Positions 42,694 to 52,334 of a stretch of 64,000 nt of DNA are shown piece by piece (the first letter of the stretch is position 1; each line of letters begins with the position of its first letter). The notes under the pieces are model-generated. The model was given only the letters and a program-made list of their open reading frames with translations. It did no database searches and was not told the origin of the DNA. The stretch comes from Hippasteria phrygiana. Taxonomy: Eukaryota > Echinodermata > Asteroidea > Valvatida > Goniasteridae. The position numbers were made by a program, and so were the translations under genes. Where the stretch lies: positions 186,001 through 250,000 of the forward strand of contig JAZGUH010000938.1 of NCBI GenBank assembly GCA_037893225.1, in the 5' to 3' direction.

Positions 42694-44139
42694 GCTGGAT
42701 ACAGAGAAAATATCAGAATGGACGACATTGGTAGAGAAGAAAATCAACAAGATGAAGATGCCGACGCTGATATTGAATTAGATAGATCTGTTGACGAGAC
42801 CATTTTTTGATAATCAAAAAGAGCTAGAACAACGACTAGAACAACGACTAGAACAACTAAGAGAAACATCAGCTAACGAAGGCCAAGATCAAGGTGTAGA
42901 AATAGAAGATCCTATGTTAGAGTTGTTAAAAGAAAAAGTAACCAATTTCCATAAATCTGTATATGAGGATACTGGATATCAACCGGGTATTAAAGATACT
43001 ATTGATTTTAGAAATGATAAAGACGGGGGGTTATCTAAAAAATGGGTTGTAAAAAAAAATGGGTTAAATTAACGAATAAGCAAAATCATCGCAAATTCTT
43101 AAAATTAAGCTATATTCAATCTAATACTAACGTAGAATTTATCAGACATGATATTGGTATTTCTGATTATATATCTGTTAAAACTCAACAAATATTAAGT
43201 CAGATCCAACCCGATGTGCAAGAGTTAGAACAAGTAATCGATGATGCATTTGCTAAACATGTCAGTCCAGGTAAACTTATTGAAGTAGTTGATGTTGTAA
43301 GCGAACCCTTAGAAAGAATTGTAGCAACTATACAAGAAGGTGAGACCAACGTTGGTCCTGATCATGATTTTGAATGGGACTATACTGGTTTTTCGAAAGA
43401 ACCCTCTCAACCAGAAGAATTAACTTTGCCCATGAGAGAGATTTTAGGTTTAAACAAAGCGTTTAAAACTCTCAAAGGTAATTTAGAATTAAATTTAGCG
43501 GAACTGAGTAAGCTAGACGTTAAAATTAGACAAACTAAAAGAGAACTCAACGAAGCAACGACTGACAGAGAGAGACAAGAATTAAATGAAAGATTAAGAA
43601 ATCTCAAAGATGAAAGATCCGCTAGAATGGATGTGGTGCATGAAAATTCACAAGGACTCAAAAGTCAAATCGCTAGAATCAAAGAAACGACTAATAAAAT
43701 ACTACAAGGTGATACCTCGTTATCCGAAAAGATTAAAATTATATTTCGAGAACCGGGCATAACGATCGTTAGTATACTAACCGCGTTTAGTTTGGCTATA
43801 AGTACGATCGTGAGTTCGATAGTAGCCGGTGTGAGAGGCGTGGTGGCTGCGTCTCCGTCTCCGGCTCCACCGGCGCCTAAACCAGGTGGGGACTTGAAAG
43901 ATTGGATAAGTAGTCATTTAATTTTTTTAGCTAATTTACTAAAAAGGCTCGGTGGTAAGTTGTTGGATGCTCTGCCGGGTATTTTTTTGGGGGGGTATAG
44001 CTAGTTGGTTGTTTAATTTATTGATTATTGAGCCGGTTGGTTGGCTGAGCATGTGTGGGCTCTATTGGTGGTGTTGGGACTTTGATTCTTGTATACGTAC
44101 AAACAAATGTTTAAAAATAAAATGCCGACCTTTTATTAG
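42691..44139 (+). pseudogene. large coiled-coil membrane protein of the element
   Basis: Starts MAGYRENIRMDDIGREENQQ at 42,691. Frames change near 42,805, 43,060 and 43,990 (in a run of G), with one TGA near 44,085, and the product ends at TAG 44,137-44,139: about 480 residues in all. The 43,042-44,004 segment alone is open for over 300 codons. It has an acidic N-terminus with a triple ELEQRLEQRLEQ repeat, a long coiled coil (about 43,470-43,700; RQTKRELNEATTDRERQELN), a membrane span IVSILTAFSLAISTIVSSIV (about 43,770), a Pro-rich linker PSPAPPAPKPGG, and a Gly/hydrophobic second half (LAEHVWALLVVLG). A similar protein recurs in related elements; its role is unknown, and a virion membrane or scaffold role would be a guess. 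Confidence 0.65.
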
Positions 44140-44140
44140 A

Positions 44141-44838
44141 ATGACCTCCATATATCCTAAATTACCCGATGTACCAATTTTTACGGACGATACTATAGAG
44201 TCTTTAGGTTAAATAAAATCGAGCAAGTACAAAAAGAGATAACTATCGAGAGAGACAAGCGAGAAGAAATTTATAAAAAGTATAATATAATTATTACTTG
44301 TTTATCAAACGCGGAGACTGCGACAGAATGCTTTAGAGCCGCATCAGGCGCTATTGGCATCGCTGGAATTGTCGGTGTTATTAGTTTACCCATTGGTGTA
44401 GCGTTAGAAGGTATAGCTATAGGATGCGTAGTTGTGAGTTTAGTCTTGAAATATTTTAGCAAAAAGTTTAGGGGTAAAGCTAGGAAACACGACGAGATTA
44501 GGGTATTGGCAGAAACCAAATTGAATACGATAAATGAACTTGTGTCTCAAGCTATAGACGATGGTGATATCAGCCACGAAGAATTTGCTCTGATCAATAA
44601 CGAATTGAGAAAGTTTAATGGAAGGAAAGAAGCGCTAAGAACCCAAACAAAGGCGAGAGAAGAATCTGATCGAAATCAAAAAGAAATAGAAGATGAGGTT
44701 GAAAAAAAAGTGATCGAGAGAATGGAGAAAAAAAAAGGATCTTATCGAAAAATTTACCACCTAATTACGAGAGTTTGCGGGTTAGGCCTAGCGCTCCGTA
44801 TGAAGAATAGTTGTTATTTAGTTTGTCTAGAGAGTTGA
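44141..44838 (+). pseudogene. conserved hydrophobic-plus-coiled-coil protein of the element
   Basis: ATG 44,141, one base after the previous stop. MTSIYPKLPDVPIFTDDTIE, then a frame change near 44,212 into a long frame with a Gly/Ile-rich membrane hairpin (AASGAIGIAGIVGVISLPIG, about 44,340-44,400) and an alpha-helical tail (RVLAETKLNTINELVSQAID..ISHEEF, then KEIEDEVEKKVIERMEKKK). About 230 residues. I recognise the plan (short acidic start, hydrophobic hairpin, KKHxEI..LA..K...I..L...A) from related elements. Function not established. Confidence 0.6.
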
Positions 44839-44906
44839 GGGCTGTTTTTTGTAAATTCTGCTAGATAGATATACAACTAGATTAAAAAAAAAAATTATAG
44901 AGAGAA

Positions 44907-45848
44907 TTAGAGATTTGTGACTGAATCGACATCATCATCGCTATCTGATTCTGTGTCTACAGAGTTTAGCATAAAACCATCCGGTACTTTCTTGAAAGAG
45001 TCGGTTGGGTGAATAACCGCTTGTTCAACGCGGTAACGAATAGAGGCGCCGTGCGAATTGGTACCGTGAAAACCAAAAAATATACTCTCGGCGCTAACGA
45101 GCATAGTGATTAATCCAGATTGATCGATGTATTTTGTGACGTCGTTAATCCGGCGTTTACTTTTGTCGTAGATACTACTGATCATCCGCAAATCATCGCC
45201 CTTACCTTTGGTTACAAATTTAACGTACATCTTTTGCGGTTTGGTCTCGTCATTTACCGTTGTTGTAGTGTGTTCGTCTTTAAGTTTTGAATAAGCAAAC
45301 GCGGGTTTAACCACACAATCGACTTTGTGTTCTCCCTCATCTACACTTCCAAAAAATGAATTCATAGTAGATCGTGGTAACTTAGTCAATTTCATATTGT
45401 TATTCGCTTCGTATTCGATAAATCTAAAAACTACTTTATGCAATTTAACGAGACAATCGGCGATATACTTTTCGTTTTCGTCGGGTTGATGAATCGGATC
45501 CATAGACGTCATATTATAACATACCTGATAACCATCGCAGTTGTCTTTCGATCGTTCTTTACCACTTACGCCATAAGGGTAGTTTACGTTTATACCGAAA
45601 GAAAAACCCTTGAGAAACATAAACATCAGATGGTACAACTGATCGTTATGTTTATATCTTAAAGGCGAAAAGGTCCAATTGATACCCGAGTTCAATTTCT
45701 TAGAAACGATATCTTGTACGACTACATTTTCAGATTCAAACTTTCCGTAAACATTTTGTTTGGTACCGATGAGTTTCGTATTGTTCGTTACGATATAGTT
45801 TTTTACGTCAGACAATGGCTTTATGGTTCCGCTTTTTCCAGATGACAT
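44907..45848 (-). CDS. intact 313-aa protein, possible viral ssDNA-binding protein
   Basis: ATG 45,848 in TTATAAATG context, open for 313 codons to TAA at 44,907. Beta-rich central region (VDCVVKPAFAYSK, KPQKMYVKFVTKGKGDD, SSIYDKSKRRI, VSAESIFFGFHG, RYRVEQAVIHPT) recalls the DUF2738/DUF5871-like proteins of large DNA viruses, which have been compared to single-stranded-DNA-binding proteins. The C-terminus is strongly acidic (DTESDSDDDVDS), a usual feature of SSBs. It is the longest unbroken frame in an otherwise broken element and the last gene at the right end, transcribed inward. Homology is tentative. Confidence 0.6.
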   Translation of the reverse strand: MSSGKSGTIKPLSDVKNYIVTNNTKLIGTKQNVYGKFESENVVVQDIVSKKLNSGINWTFSPLRYKHNDQLYHLMFMFLKGFSFGINVNYPYGVSGKERSKDNCDGYQVCYNMTSMDPIHQPDENEKYIADCLVKLHKVVFRFIEYEANNNMKLTKLPRSTMNSFFGSVDEGEHKVDCVVKPAFAYSKLKDEHTTTTVNDETKPQKMYVKFVTKGKGDDLRMISSIYDKSKRRINDVTKYIDQSGLITMLVSAESIFFGFHGTNSHGASIRYRVEQAVIHPTDSFKKVPDGFMLNSVDTESDSDDDVDSVTNL

Positions 45849-45898
45849 TTATAATCTATTTAGTATTATGGCAATATAATATTAAAAAACAAATATAA

Positions 45899-45919
45899 TT
45901 TTTTTTTTTTTTTTTTTTG
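45899..45919. repeat. poly-T run near the right edge of the viral element
   Basis: About 20 T residues 50 bp beyond the last viral gene. Viral-like composition ends soon after, near 45,960. No terminal inverted repeat was seen. Confidence 0.8.
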
Positions 45920-46084
45920 ACCCCCAAAATTTAAGAAAATATATATAATTTTGTTTTTGCTTCCTAACATTTTAGGGGGTTTCCCCTCTTTTAGAATCTG
46001 GCGATTTTCTAATTTGTTTGATTTTTAGAATTGTTTTGTGAATTCTGAGGGAGGGAGAGAGAGGGAGAGAGAGAGGGAGCGAGC

Positions 46085-46109
46085 GGGGGGGGGGGGGGGG
46101 GGGAGGGGG
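46085..46109. repeat. GA-rich / poly-G tract
   Basis: GAGAGAGGGA microsatellite from 46,048 running into about 20 G residues. Confidence 0.9.
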
Positions 46110-46375
46110 AAGAAAAAAAAGTGTGCCAGAAAAGTGGGGCAGAACTCTCCTTCTCATACTACTCTATCGGACTTTGCAACGGCGGAGCGCGATGAAAATA
46201 ACCCCGAAATCATAATTTTCTCAGGTGTGAGACTGCACACATGATATTTATCCGAGTCCTAAATAATGTCTAGACATTTTTAAGTGTTTATTTAGTCATC
46301 CGGTTGTCAAATAGCTGTTTCGGTAAGCCTAACGCTGATGAGCATGCGTCTGATCTGCATATTAGACCACGCACC

Positions 46376-46439
46376 ATAGACCTTTTCACCCGAAAATGAT
46401 AATTTATGTAAATGAGGGCCGTGAGGCGGAAGTGAATTG
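46376..46439. repeat. left arm of a ~2-kb inverted pair
   Basis: ATAGACCTTTTCACCCGAAA through GAGGGCCGTGAGGCGGAAGT is the reverse complement of 48,337-48,399 with few mismatches. The ~1.9 kb between has no recognised gene except the small MITE at 48,018. It could be a large TIR element that lost its transposase. Confidence 0.7.
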
Positions 46440-48017
46440 CGGCCAGCAATGAACAACAGTAAACAGACGTACGAATGGTTGTCGCATCATATTCCCAGCC
46501 AAAATGTATCGTGTTGGAAATAGGCCGAGTTACTGGAAATCACAGTAAAATCACACGATCACTCAATAGAGAAGCTGGGTAGGAAGAAAAAAGACGAAAT
46601 TATCGATGTATTAATGGATGAAACTTCTAGTTCTACGCAACAAGCACTGTCGCCAAGTTCAATCCGATCGCCGCCAGCTGTACTACCTATAGTGAGCTTA
46701 GTTTCCAAAAGCTGAACAATTCTAACTTCGGAACATTTGGAACAAGAATTACTTTTGCAACTGTGTACACATTTATGAAACCCATGAAGGAGCTGAGATC
46801 AGGATTGAAACCGCTAGATAGGGCAATGAAACATGTAGAGGATGACCATGTTCAGGAACACTCCATAGCAAAACACGTATCGATATCCTTTTTGTACTTT
46901 AATTAATGAACTCACATACTTCTTCTATATATACATTCATAGTGTGTTAATGTTTGAAAAAGCGCTTTTACGAGGATTTTAAATGTAAAGCAACATAATT
47001 TTAGCCCTGTAGTTAATTATTGATAATTAATGGTTATCTGTAAATGTAAACATTTTTCTTGATTGCCAAGATAATTTCTTGTATCTAAAAGCAGTTTGTA
47101 AAGCTTCCCAGAAGCAGTCGAAGTACACATGTTGGGTAAAATTTGTCAACACAGAACCAGTGGAGAGTGGATGTCAATGCCCTGTGGGGTCAGATATTTT
47201 TTAGAACTCACATTTGTGTTGAAATCCAATGCATTTTAATTAGGTTGTGGGTTTTCTATTTTCCCACTGTCCATTTGTTGATGTTATGCATCCAAATCAC
47301 TTGTTGGGAATTGTTGACAGAAGATTTATTTTAAGGATGTTTAAATTATATTATTAACGCTTATTAACATTTACTCCATCGTTGACTTTGTTTCATTTAC
47401 ATCTTTTGCAGTTAATCGCTTATCAGGAATCCAAATGTTTGTATTTAATTTTCAATGTTCAATTTCCAATTTATTTTATGTTTGAATTACATTGAGAAGT
47501 CAATTTGTTTGATTTCATTTGTTTTCTTGCATGTTTCAGTCATTTAATTTAAATCCCATACATCATACCATGTACATTTGATGAAGGTTATTGAAACATC
47601 ACCATTTTCAAGTGTTTATGAATTTATCTGGTTGTTATGCATCATCACTGCCATTTAGGTTAATATATATATTTAAACCAAAAACAATTCCTTGTTTAAA
47701 TTAAACATTCACAGGTTGCCAGGGGGTTGCAGTCACGTTGGAGCACTCCTTCTGTCCCTCCAGTCTTTTCAGGCATGGGGGTCATGTGAACTTTCCAAGA
47801 CTTCCAAACCCAATCAGTGGAACAAACCCTTGCACCTGGACATATGGTTGCCATAAGCCGCCCGTCACCGTGTCCTTTCTATTGACCGCTTTCATCCATG
47901 CCGTACGTTGACGCTTATATCCGATGGAAAGGCGAAGAACCTTATTCCCCTCCGTTCTGCCTTTTCATTTTGTCTTTCGGTGCACCCGATCTGAAGACAC
48001 TGCAGCTTGACACCATA
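46440..48017. other. no gene recognised inside the inverted pair
   Basis: AT-rich DNA with short ORFs only. Frames around 46,440-46,860 are moderately open but broken and match nothing I know. Confidence 0.35.
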
Positions 48018-48268
48018 GGGGCCGTCCATAAAGTACGTACGCACAAAATGCCGACATTTACCCCCCCCCCTCCCCCCTGTACGCATGGCATACGAGTGGC
48101 TCCAACCCCCCCCCCCCCCCCCTGTACGTATACGCATTCCACATTTCTTTTCGACTTCTCAGACTACCCTATTCTAGCATCTATTCTACCCTATTCCTGT
48201 ACGCACGGTGTACGCAATGTCAACCCCCCCCCCCCAACTTCGTGAGTACGTACTTTATGGACGGCCCC
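48018..48268. mobile_element. MITE, ~250 bp, GGGGCCGTCCATAAAGTACG termini
   Basis: Left tip GGGGCCGTCCATAAAGTACG and right tip are perfect inverts over 22 bp (right tip ends GGACGGCCCC). ATA flanks both sides. The interior has three C-runs and GTACGCA words. The GGGCCGTCCATAAAGTACGT tip is widespread in animal MITEs. Confidence 0.85.
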
Positions 48269-48336
48269 ATATTGTTGTTTCTATTGTGCTTGACATCAAG
48301 AGAAACTACATTCAACACGTACATTCACGAGCTGCT

Positions 48337-48399
48337 CAATTCACTTCCGCCTCACGGCCCTCATTTGCAACATTATAATTTTCGTGTGAAAGGTCTATT
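48337..48399. repeat. right arm of the ~2-kb inverted pair
   Basis: Pairs with 46,376-46,439. Confidence 0.7.
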
Positions 48400-48469
48400 G
48401 CATTGGAAAATTCACGATTATACGGTTCGTGGGCGGAGTGAACTTTGTCAATGGGCAAATCTGCTGCTA

Positions 48470-48560
48470 GACTGCACGCGCGATTTTTTTCCCGTACCAT
48501 ATTCGCTATGGGCGCATCCTGATTTGGACGGATTTCACGAAGGGTCATGCATTATACATT
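48470..48560. repeat. dispersed repeat interrupted by the THAP element
   Basis: Reverse complement of 51,212-51,320 (landmarks ATTCGCTATGGGCGCAT, GATTTTTTT, ATGCATTATACAT). THAP element copy 3 begins at its end. Confidence 0.65.
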
Positions 48561-48563
48561 TAA

Positions 48564-49966
48564 AGAGCAACTAAAACGCCCAATTTTGTTTCGACTTTTT
48601 GGACTTTTCCGACAGTTTAAATACTCTTTTAACTGATGGATATTAGTTTGCAGACGAGAGGGATTTTATATTTAAAAAAAAGGGTTGTTATTCTGAACCA
48701 TTTATCCTGTTTCGCGAAAGCTCATTATGTATGTTAAATGTATGTACGTGACCCCGTGACGTACACGTGTAGAGTCGGTTGATGCTACAGCCAAACACTA
48801 TGCATGTACGTACGTGGAGTTCATGCTGCTGGAAGAGTTTTTGTCGACATAACTCCTCCGTTTTCCCGTCTATTTTGTCTAATTTTGATATTATTTCAGT
48901 ATGAGCATGGTTCTGAGATAATCATTATGCCTCGATCGTGTGTAGTTAGGGGTTGCACGAGGAACAGCGACAAAAAACCTGACCTAACCTTACTGCGATT
49001 CCCAGTGCTGAATGGAGTTCAAAGGCGACAGTGGGTCCGCTTTGTAGACAATACAAGATCTGATTTTTGGCTGTCGAAATGGTCGAAAATATGTGCAGAA
49101 CATTTCGCCAAAGACTGTATTGATGATAGTGTTAGTATGAAAACTCAGCTGAGTTTGAAGGCACAATTACGTTTGAATGCTGGAGCCATTCCAACTCTAA
49201 AGGCACCGAGCATTCCAATCCTGTCCCGGACTCACGCGCACCACCAGACTACGACGACGTTGCCTGCGGTTGCCGGCTCCAGCAGCCAGTGCCCCGGCCG
49301 TCTCCCTCCCTGTCCACGCTCGCTTGACTCAACATGCATTGTACACGCACGGTACTGCATGCGATTGAGTCTGGTACCTTATAACAGACATTGTATGTAC
49401 ATTGTATAGTTCTGAGAAGGTGCGGGGCTGCATAAGCAAAGTCGCCAGACTAGAGTATAGCATCAGCTCACACACAACTTACCGCGCAGGTCCCAATGAA
49501 AGCCGACTGCAAACAAAGGAAAGTATGAATCATAACTAGCTTTTCAGCAAGAACAAGCCTACAACCCCAATTCTAAATGTGTCTCACAAAGATGTCAACA
49601 CTTTAAAATATGTTTACCGTTGTGTTACACCTGAATCATGTGCAAAAAGCACAGCAAGTAATACCATCTTCCTCCATGGTAATACTAGCCTTAGACAAAC
49701 AAATACGTACAGACTCTACGTAAAACATTGTCGTATAATACAGTGACGTCATATGTTTCTACACGTGTACGTCAATACTCGCGCGATACGGCACGCAGTT
49801 GACCTCGGCCTTTTCTGAATCGAGTCAAAGTGGCTCAGAAGGAAAAGGCTCAAAACATTTATTTTCTTTTTCAGAATCATGAAACTTGTTACATTTGTTT
49901 TGGGGAGGCACAAACTATCAGATAAGTCCAAAAAGTCACACACAAAATTGGCGTTTTAGTTGGTCT
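48564..49966 (+). mobile_element. TTAA-targeting THAP element, copy 3 (complete)
   Basis: TTAA at 48,560-48,563 and 49,967-49,970. Tips AGAGCAACTAAAACGCCCAA and the reverse complement of AGACCAACTAAAACGCCAAT. Same strand as copy 1 and opposite to copy 2, with collinear similarity across 1.4 kb, including the GCGCGATACGGCACGCAGTT and GACGTCATATGTTTCTACAC landmarks near the right end. Confidence 0.9.
48927..49409 (+). CDS. THAP-domain protein of element copy 3
   Basis: ATG 48,927 (MPRSCVVRGCTRNSDKKPDL) to TAG at 49,409, 160 codons, no internal stop. It has the C2CH zinc ligands (CVVRGC..., ICAEHF) and GAIPTL box, as in copy 2, with amino-acid substitutions between the copies but no frame damage up to the box. 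The upstream in-frame extension lacks similarity and is probably not coding. Beyond the box the two copies diverge by small indels, so only the THAP part seems constrained. It probably binds the element's own ends or a host site; this is an inference. Confidence 0.7.
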   Translation: MPRSCVVRGCTRNSDKKPDLTLLRFPVLNGVQRRQWVRFVDNTRSDFWLSKWSKICAEHFAKDCIDDSVSMKTQLSLKAQLRLNAGAIPTLKAPSIPILSRTHAHHQTTTTLPAVAGSSSQCPGRLPPCPRSLDSTCIVHARYCMRLSLVPYNRHCMYIV

Positions 49967-49970
49967 TTAA

Positions 49971-51205
49971 GATTTGTATACGGTTAAAGAAAAGGTCACG
50001 GAGTCACGGTCATAGCTGCACTTCGCAGAACAAAAAAATGCGTGTCGTTGGCGTTTGTGCGATATAGTGTATGTGCAATGTCATGGTATTGCATTTAGAA
50101 CAGAAAAGAGGGTATAACAAAGGGAAGAAAAACTGTCCTCACATCTATTTCTTTGTTCCGGAACATGTGAGGACAGGCAAACTAGTGCTTAGTCTATGGG
50201 GATGGGTTATAAGGGAATAATGGAAAGTCCTCACGTGTACAGCAAAACAAAAATAGTACACATGGCGCTGTATACAGTATCGATACTGGATCATTGCTTA
50301 TGTTCGCAATTGTGCATATCTGTAGTACTTTTTTGCAGAAAGCATTCGGCCTACATATATTTAAAATAAAACCTAAATGCTGTTGGGGCCGTTATAAAAG
50401 GGCTACCTCCAAAAAATAGGCATTAAACAAAGCGTACATTTGCACGTTGTCAACGCAGGCACCGATTTTTTGTTTTCTTTATTCAGTTTTGTTCTTTCAA
50501 CTCCATCCTCTAATTGCTTTGTAAATCCAGTGGACTGACTAAAATATAGTGTTGGAAATTGATACAAAATACCACTTTTCCTGAAAATGTCAGCACACCA
50601 GGTGCCATGATGTTACAGTATGCATTAACTATAACACTCCAGTCAATTAGGTATTTCATAATAATTTGTTTTGTTTTTTGATGTTTGCAAAAATGTTGCT
50701 TATACTATTCTCTTTAAACCCCTCCATGAATGGTCAGAAGATTATAAAAGACAATCACCAACTCAACTATCTGAACGGATGACACACAATTATATAGCAA
50801 GTTTACTCATCAGTTAAGTATTATTTATTGACAAATGAGTCATCAGTTAACTCTCTTGTTCTTTTACAGAAACTGTTTCAAGAAAGTTCAGAAAACCTCA
50901 TTATACAACATATGGCATGCAGGGTGAAAAGTACATTAATTGCAACACTCATTTTCATCAGGATGCCAAACTGTGTTAAAAATAAAATTGGGCTCTTTCT
51001 TTCAGTACATGGACACAGTGAGATTGGTCCATTCAGCAAAGTCCGACAGTATAGCAAGTCTTCAATAGCGAAGTATGCATCATCATCGATCGCATCGTGC
51101 TGCTTTTCGTGTATACTTCGTCCGTCAGCGTTTTCACATGCACTGTAGCGCGCGCTTTGTGATCTTGATATGCAGTGCAGCCATGACCTCGTGACCTTTA
51201 CCCGA
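49971..51205. other. no gene recognised
   Basis: AT-rich sequence with short ORFs; nothing matches known domains. Confidence 0.4.
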
Positions 51206-51211
51206 AAACAA

Positions 51212-51320
51212 AATCATGTATAATGCATGATCTTGGTGAAAGCCGTCCAATCGGTAAAATCGCGCACTTCGATATGCGCCATAGCGAATATGTGGCACGG
51301 AAAAAAAATCGCACGCGGGC
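51212..51320. repeat. dispersed repeat, inverted relative to 48,470-48,560
   Basis: Shares CATAGCGAATATG, TGCATGATC and CGGAAAAAAAATCGC landmarks with the reverse complement of 48,470-48,560. Confidence 0.65.
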
Positions 51321-51324
51321 CGCC

Positions 51325-52330
51325 GTGGGCTGTACCACTTGGTACTTGTTATTTCGTTGGTTCTCATTTCCGACCGATCCTATTTCTTGGCTCATGACGG
51401 AAAAACCTTGTTTTAAGAATTTCTTACCAAGAAAACAAATCAAAAGAAAAATGCTGAAAAAGAATGTTCAATATTACACTCGTCTTTTACGTGCATTCAA
51501 TGCGACACGAACAGAACGGCTTAGCATGATTTTATTTAGCCTCATGTGCTCACCCCGTATTTTTATTTTTTTCGATCGATCGACCCTCCTTCAAGGCAAT
51601 AAAATATGAGAAACATAGAAATAAAAAGGGACGCCCTAAGCCCATGATAATATGCTTTGCCTGCACTTGTTTCATCCCACACAGGCCATTGTACTAACCT
51701 CTGCTGTTGTCAGTAAGAGGATTTTTCGAATCAATGAATTATTGAGAAACTCTTTGTTTCTCATTTAACGAAGCTCTTACCTCCACAGAAATAGTGCAAG
51801 GGCATATGGGGTTGAATGTACTCGTGCAAAATTTCTATGGGGAAAAATTCTCTAAATTGATATTTTTATCCTTGGCCATTAAGGATCGAAAGCCATTAAA
51901 AGTGCTGACGTCTGCTTACAAAAAAGCTATAAACATCATGAACATTGACGTCCACTTAATAAAAAAGCTATTAGACTCATTAAAATCCATAGGCCTGTTA
52001 AAAATGTCTCTGTTATTAAAAAAAAAATCGTATCTTAATTGGTATTACAAGGGTTGTGTGAAGGTACAGAGATGATCTGTAGACTGTTGTGTGCATCAAC
52101 AGAGTATAATTCGTATTTTTACAATGACATTGTACATTCACAGATGTATTTTGTGCACTATCAAAATATTCATACTATTTGTAGACTTCTCTGCGCATCT
52201 ACAGAGTGCGGTTTCCAGCATTACAGTATTTGTACAGCGTGATTGCTGTGCAATCCTATATATATATATACAGTGTACATGCGCCCATACTACTACGCAT
52301 ATGATAGCATAGCGTAGTTTGGTTCTATAT
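51325..52330. other. no gene recognised
   Basis: Two degenerate copies of a GTAGACT(T/G)..TGTGCATC..ACAGAGT module (52,078-52,105 and 52,181-52,210) are present, otherwise nothing. Confidence 0.35.
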
Positions 52331-52334
52331 TAAT

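Larger units (their letters stand above)
25285..45848. mobile_element. endogenous adintovirus / Maverick-Polinton-type element, decayed
   Basis: A protein-primed PolB, a retroviral-type integrase, a FtsK/HerA-type packaging ATPase and a viral capsid-type protein in one ~20.6-kb block define this class. The AT-rich base composition and tight gene packing (spacers of tens of bp, overlapping gene ends) differ sharply from the flanks. Subtracting three later insertions (about 3.8, 2.1 and 1.37 kb) leaves roughly 13.3 kb, near the usual 15-20 kb size. Nearly all genes carry stops or frameshifts. The left end is truncated within PolB and I found no terminal inverted repeats or adenain-type protease. 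Confidence 0.9.

Noticed and set aside
43407..43661. Minus-strand ORF within the coiled-coil gene
   Set aside because: Shadow frame of the strongly helical plus-strand protein.
48804..48926. N-terminal extension of the copy 3 THAP ORF
   Set aside because: Not conserved with copy 2 apart from shared non-coding similarity, and a good ATG lies at the THAP domain itself.
51794..52075. 93-aa Lys/Leu-rich ORF
   Set aside because: Low-complexity AT-rich sequence with no domain.
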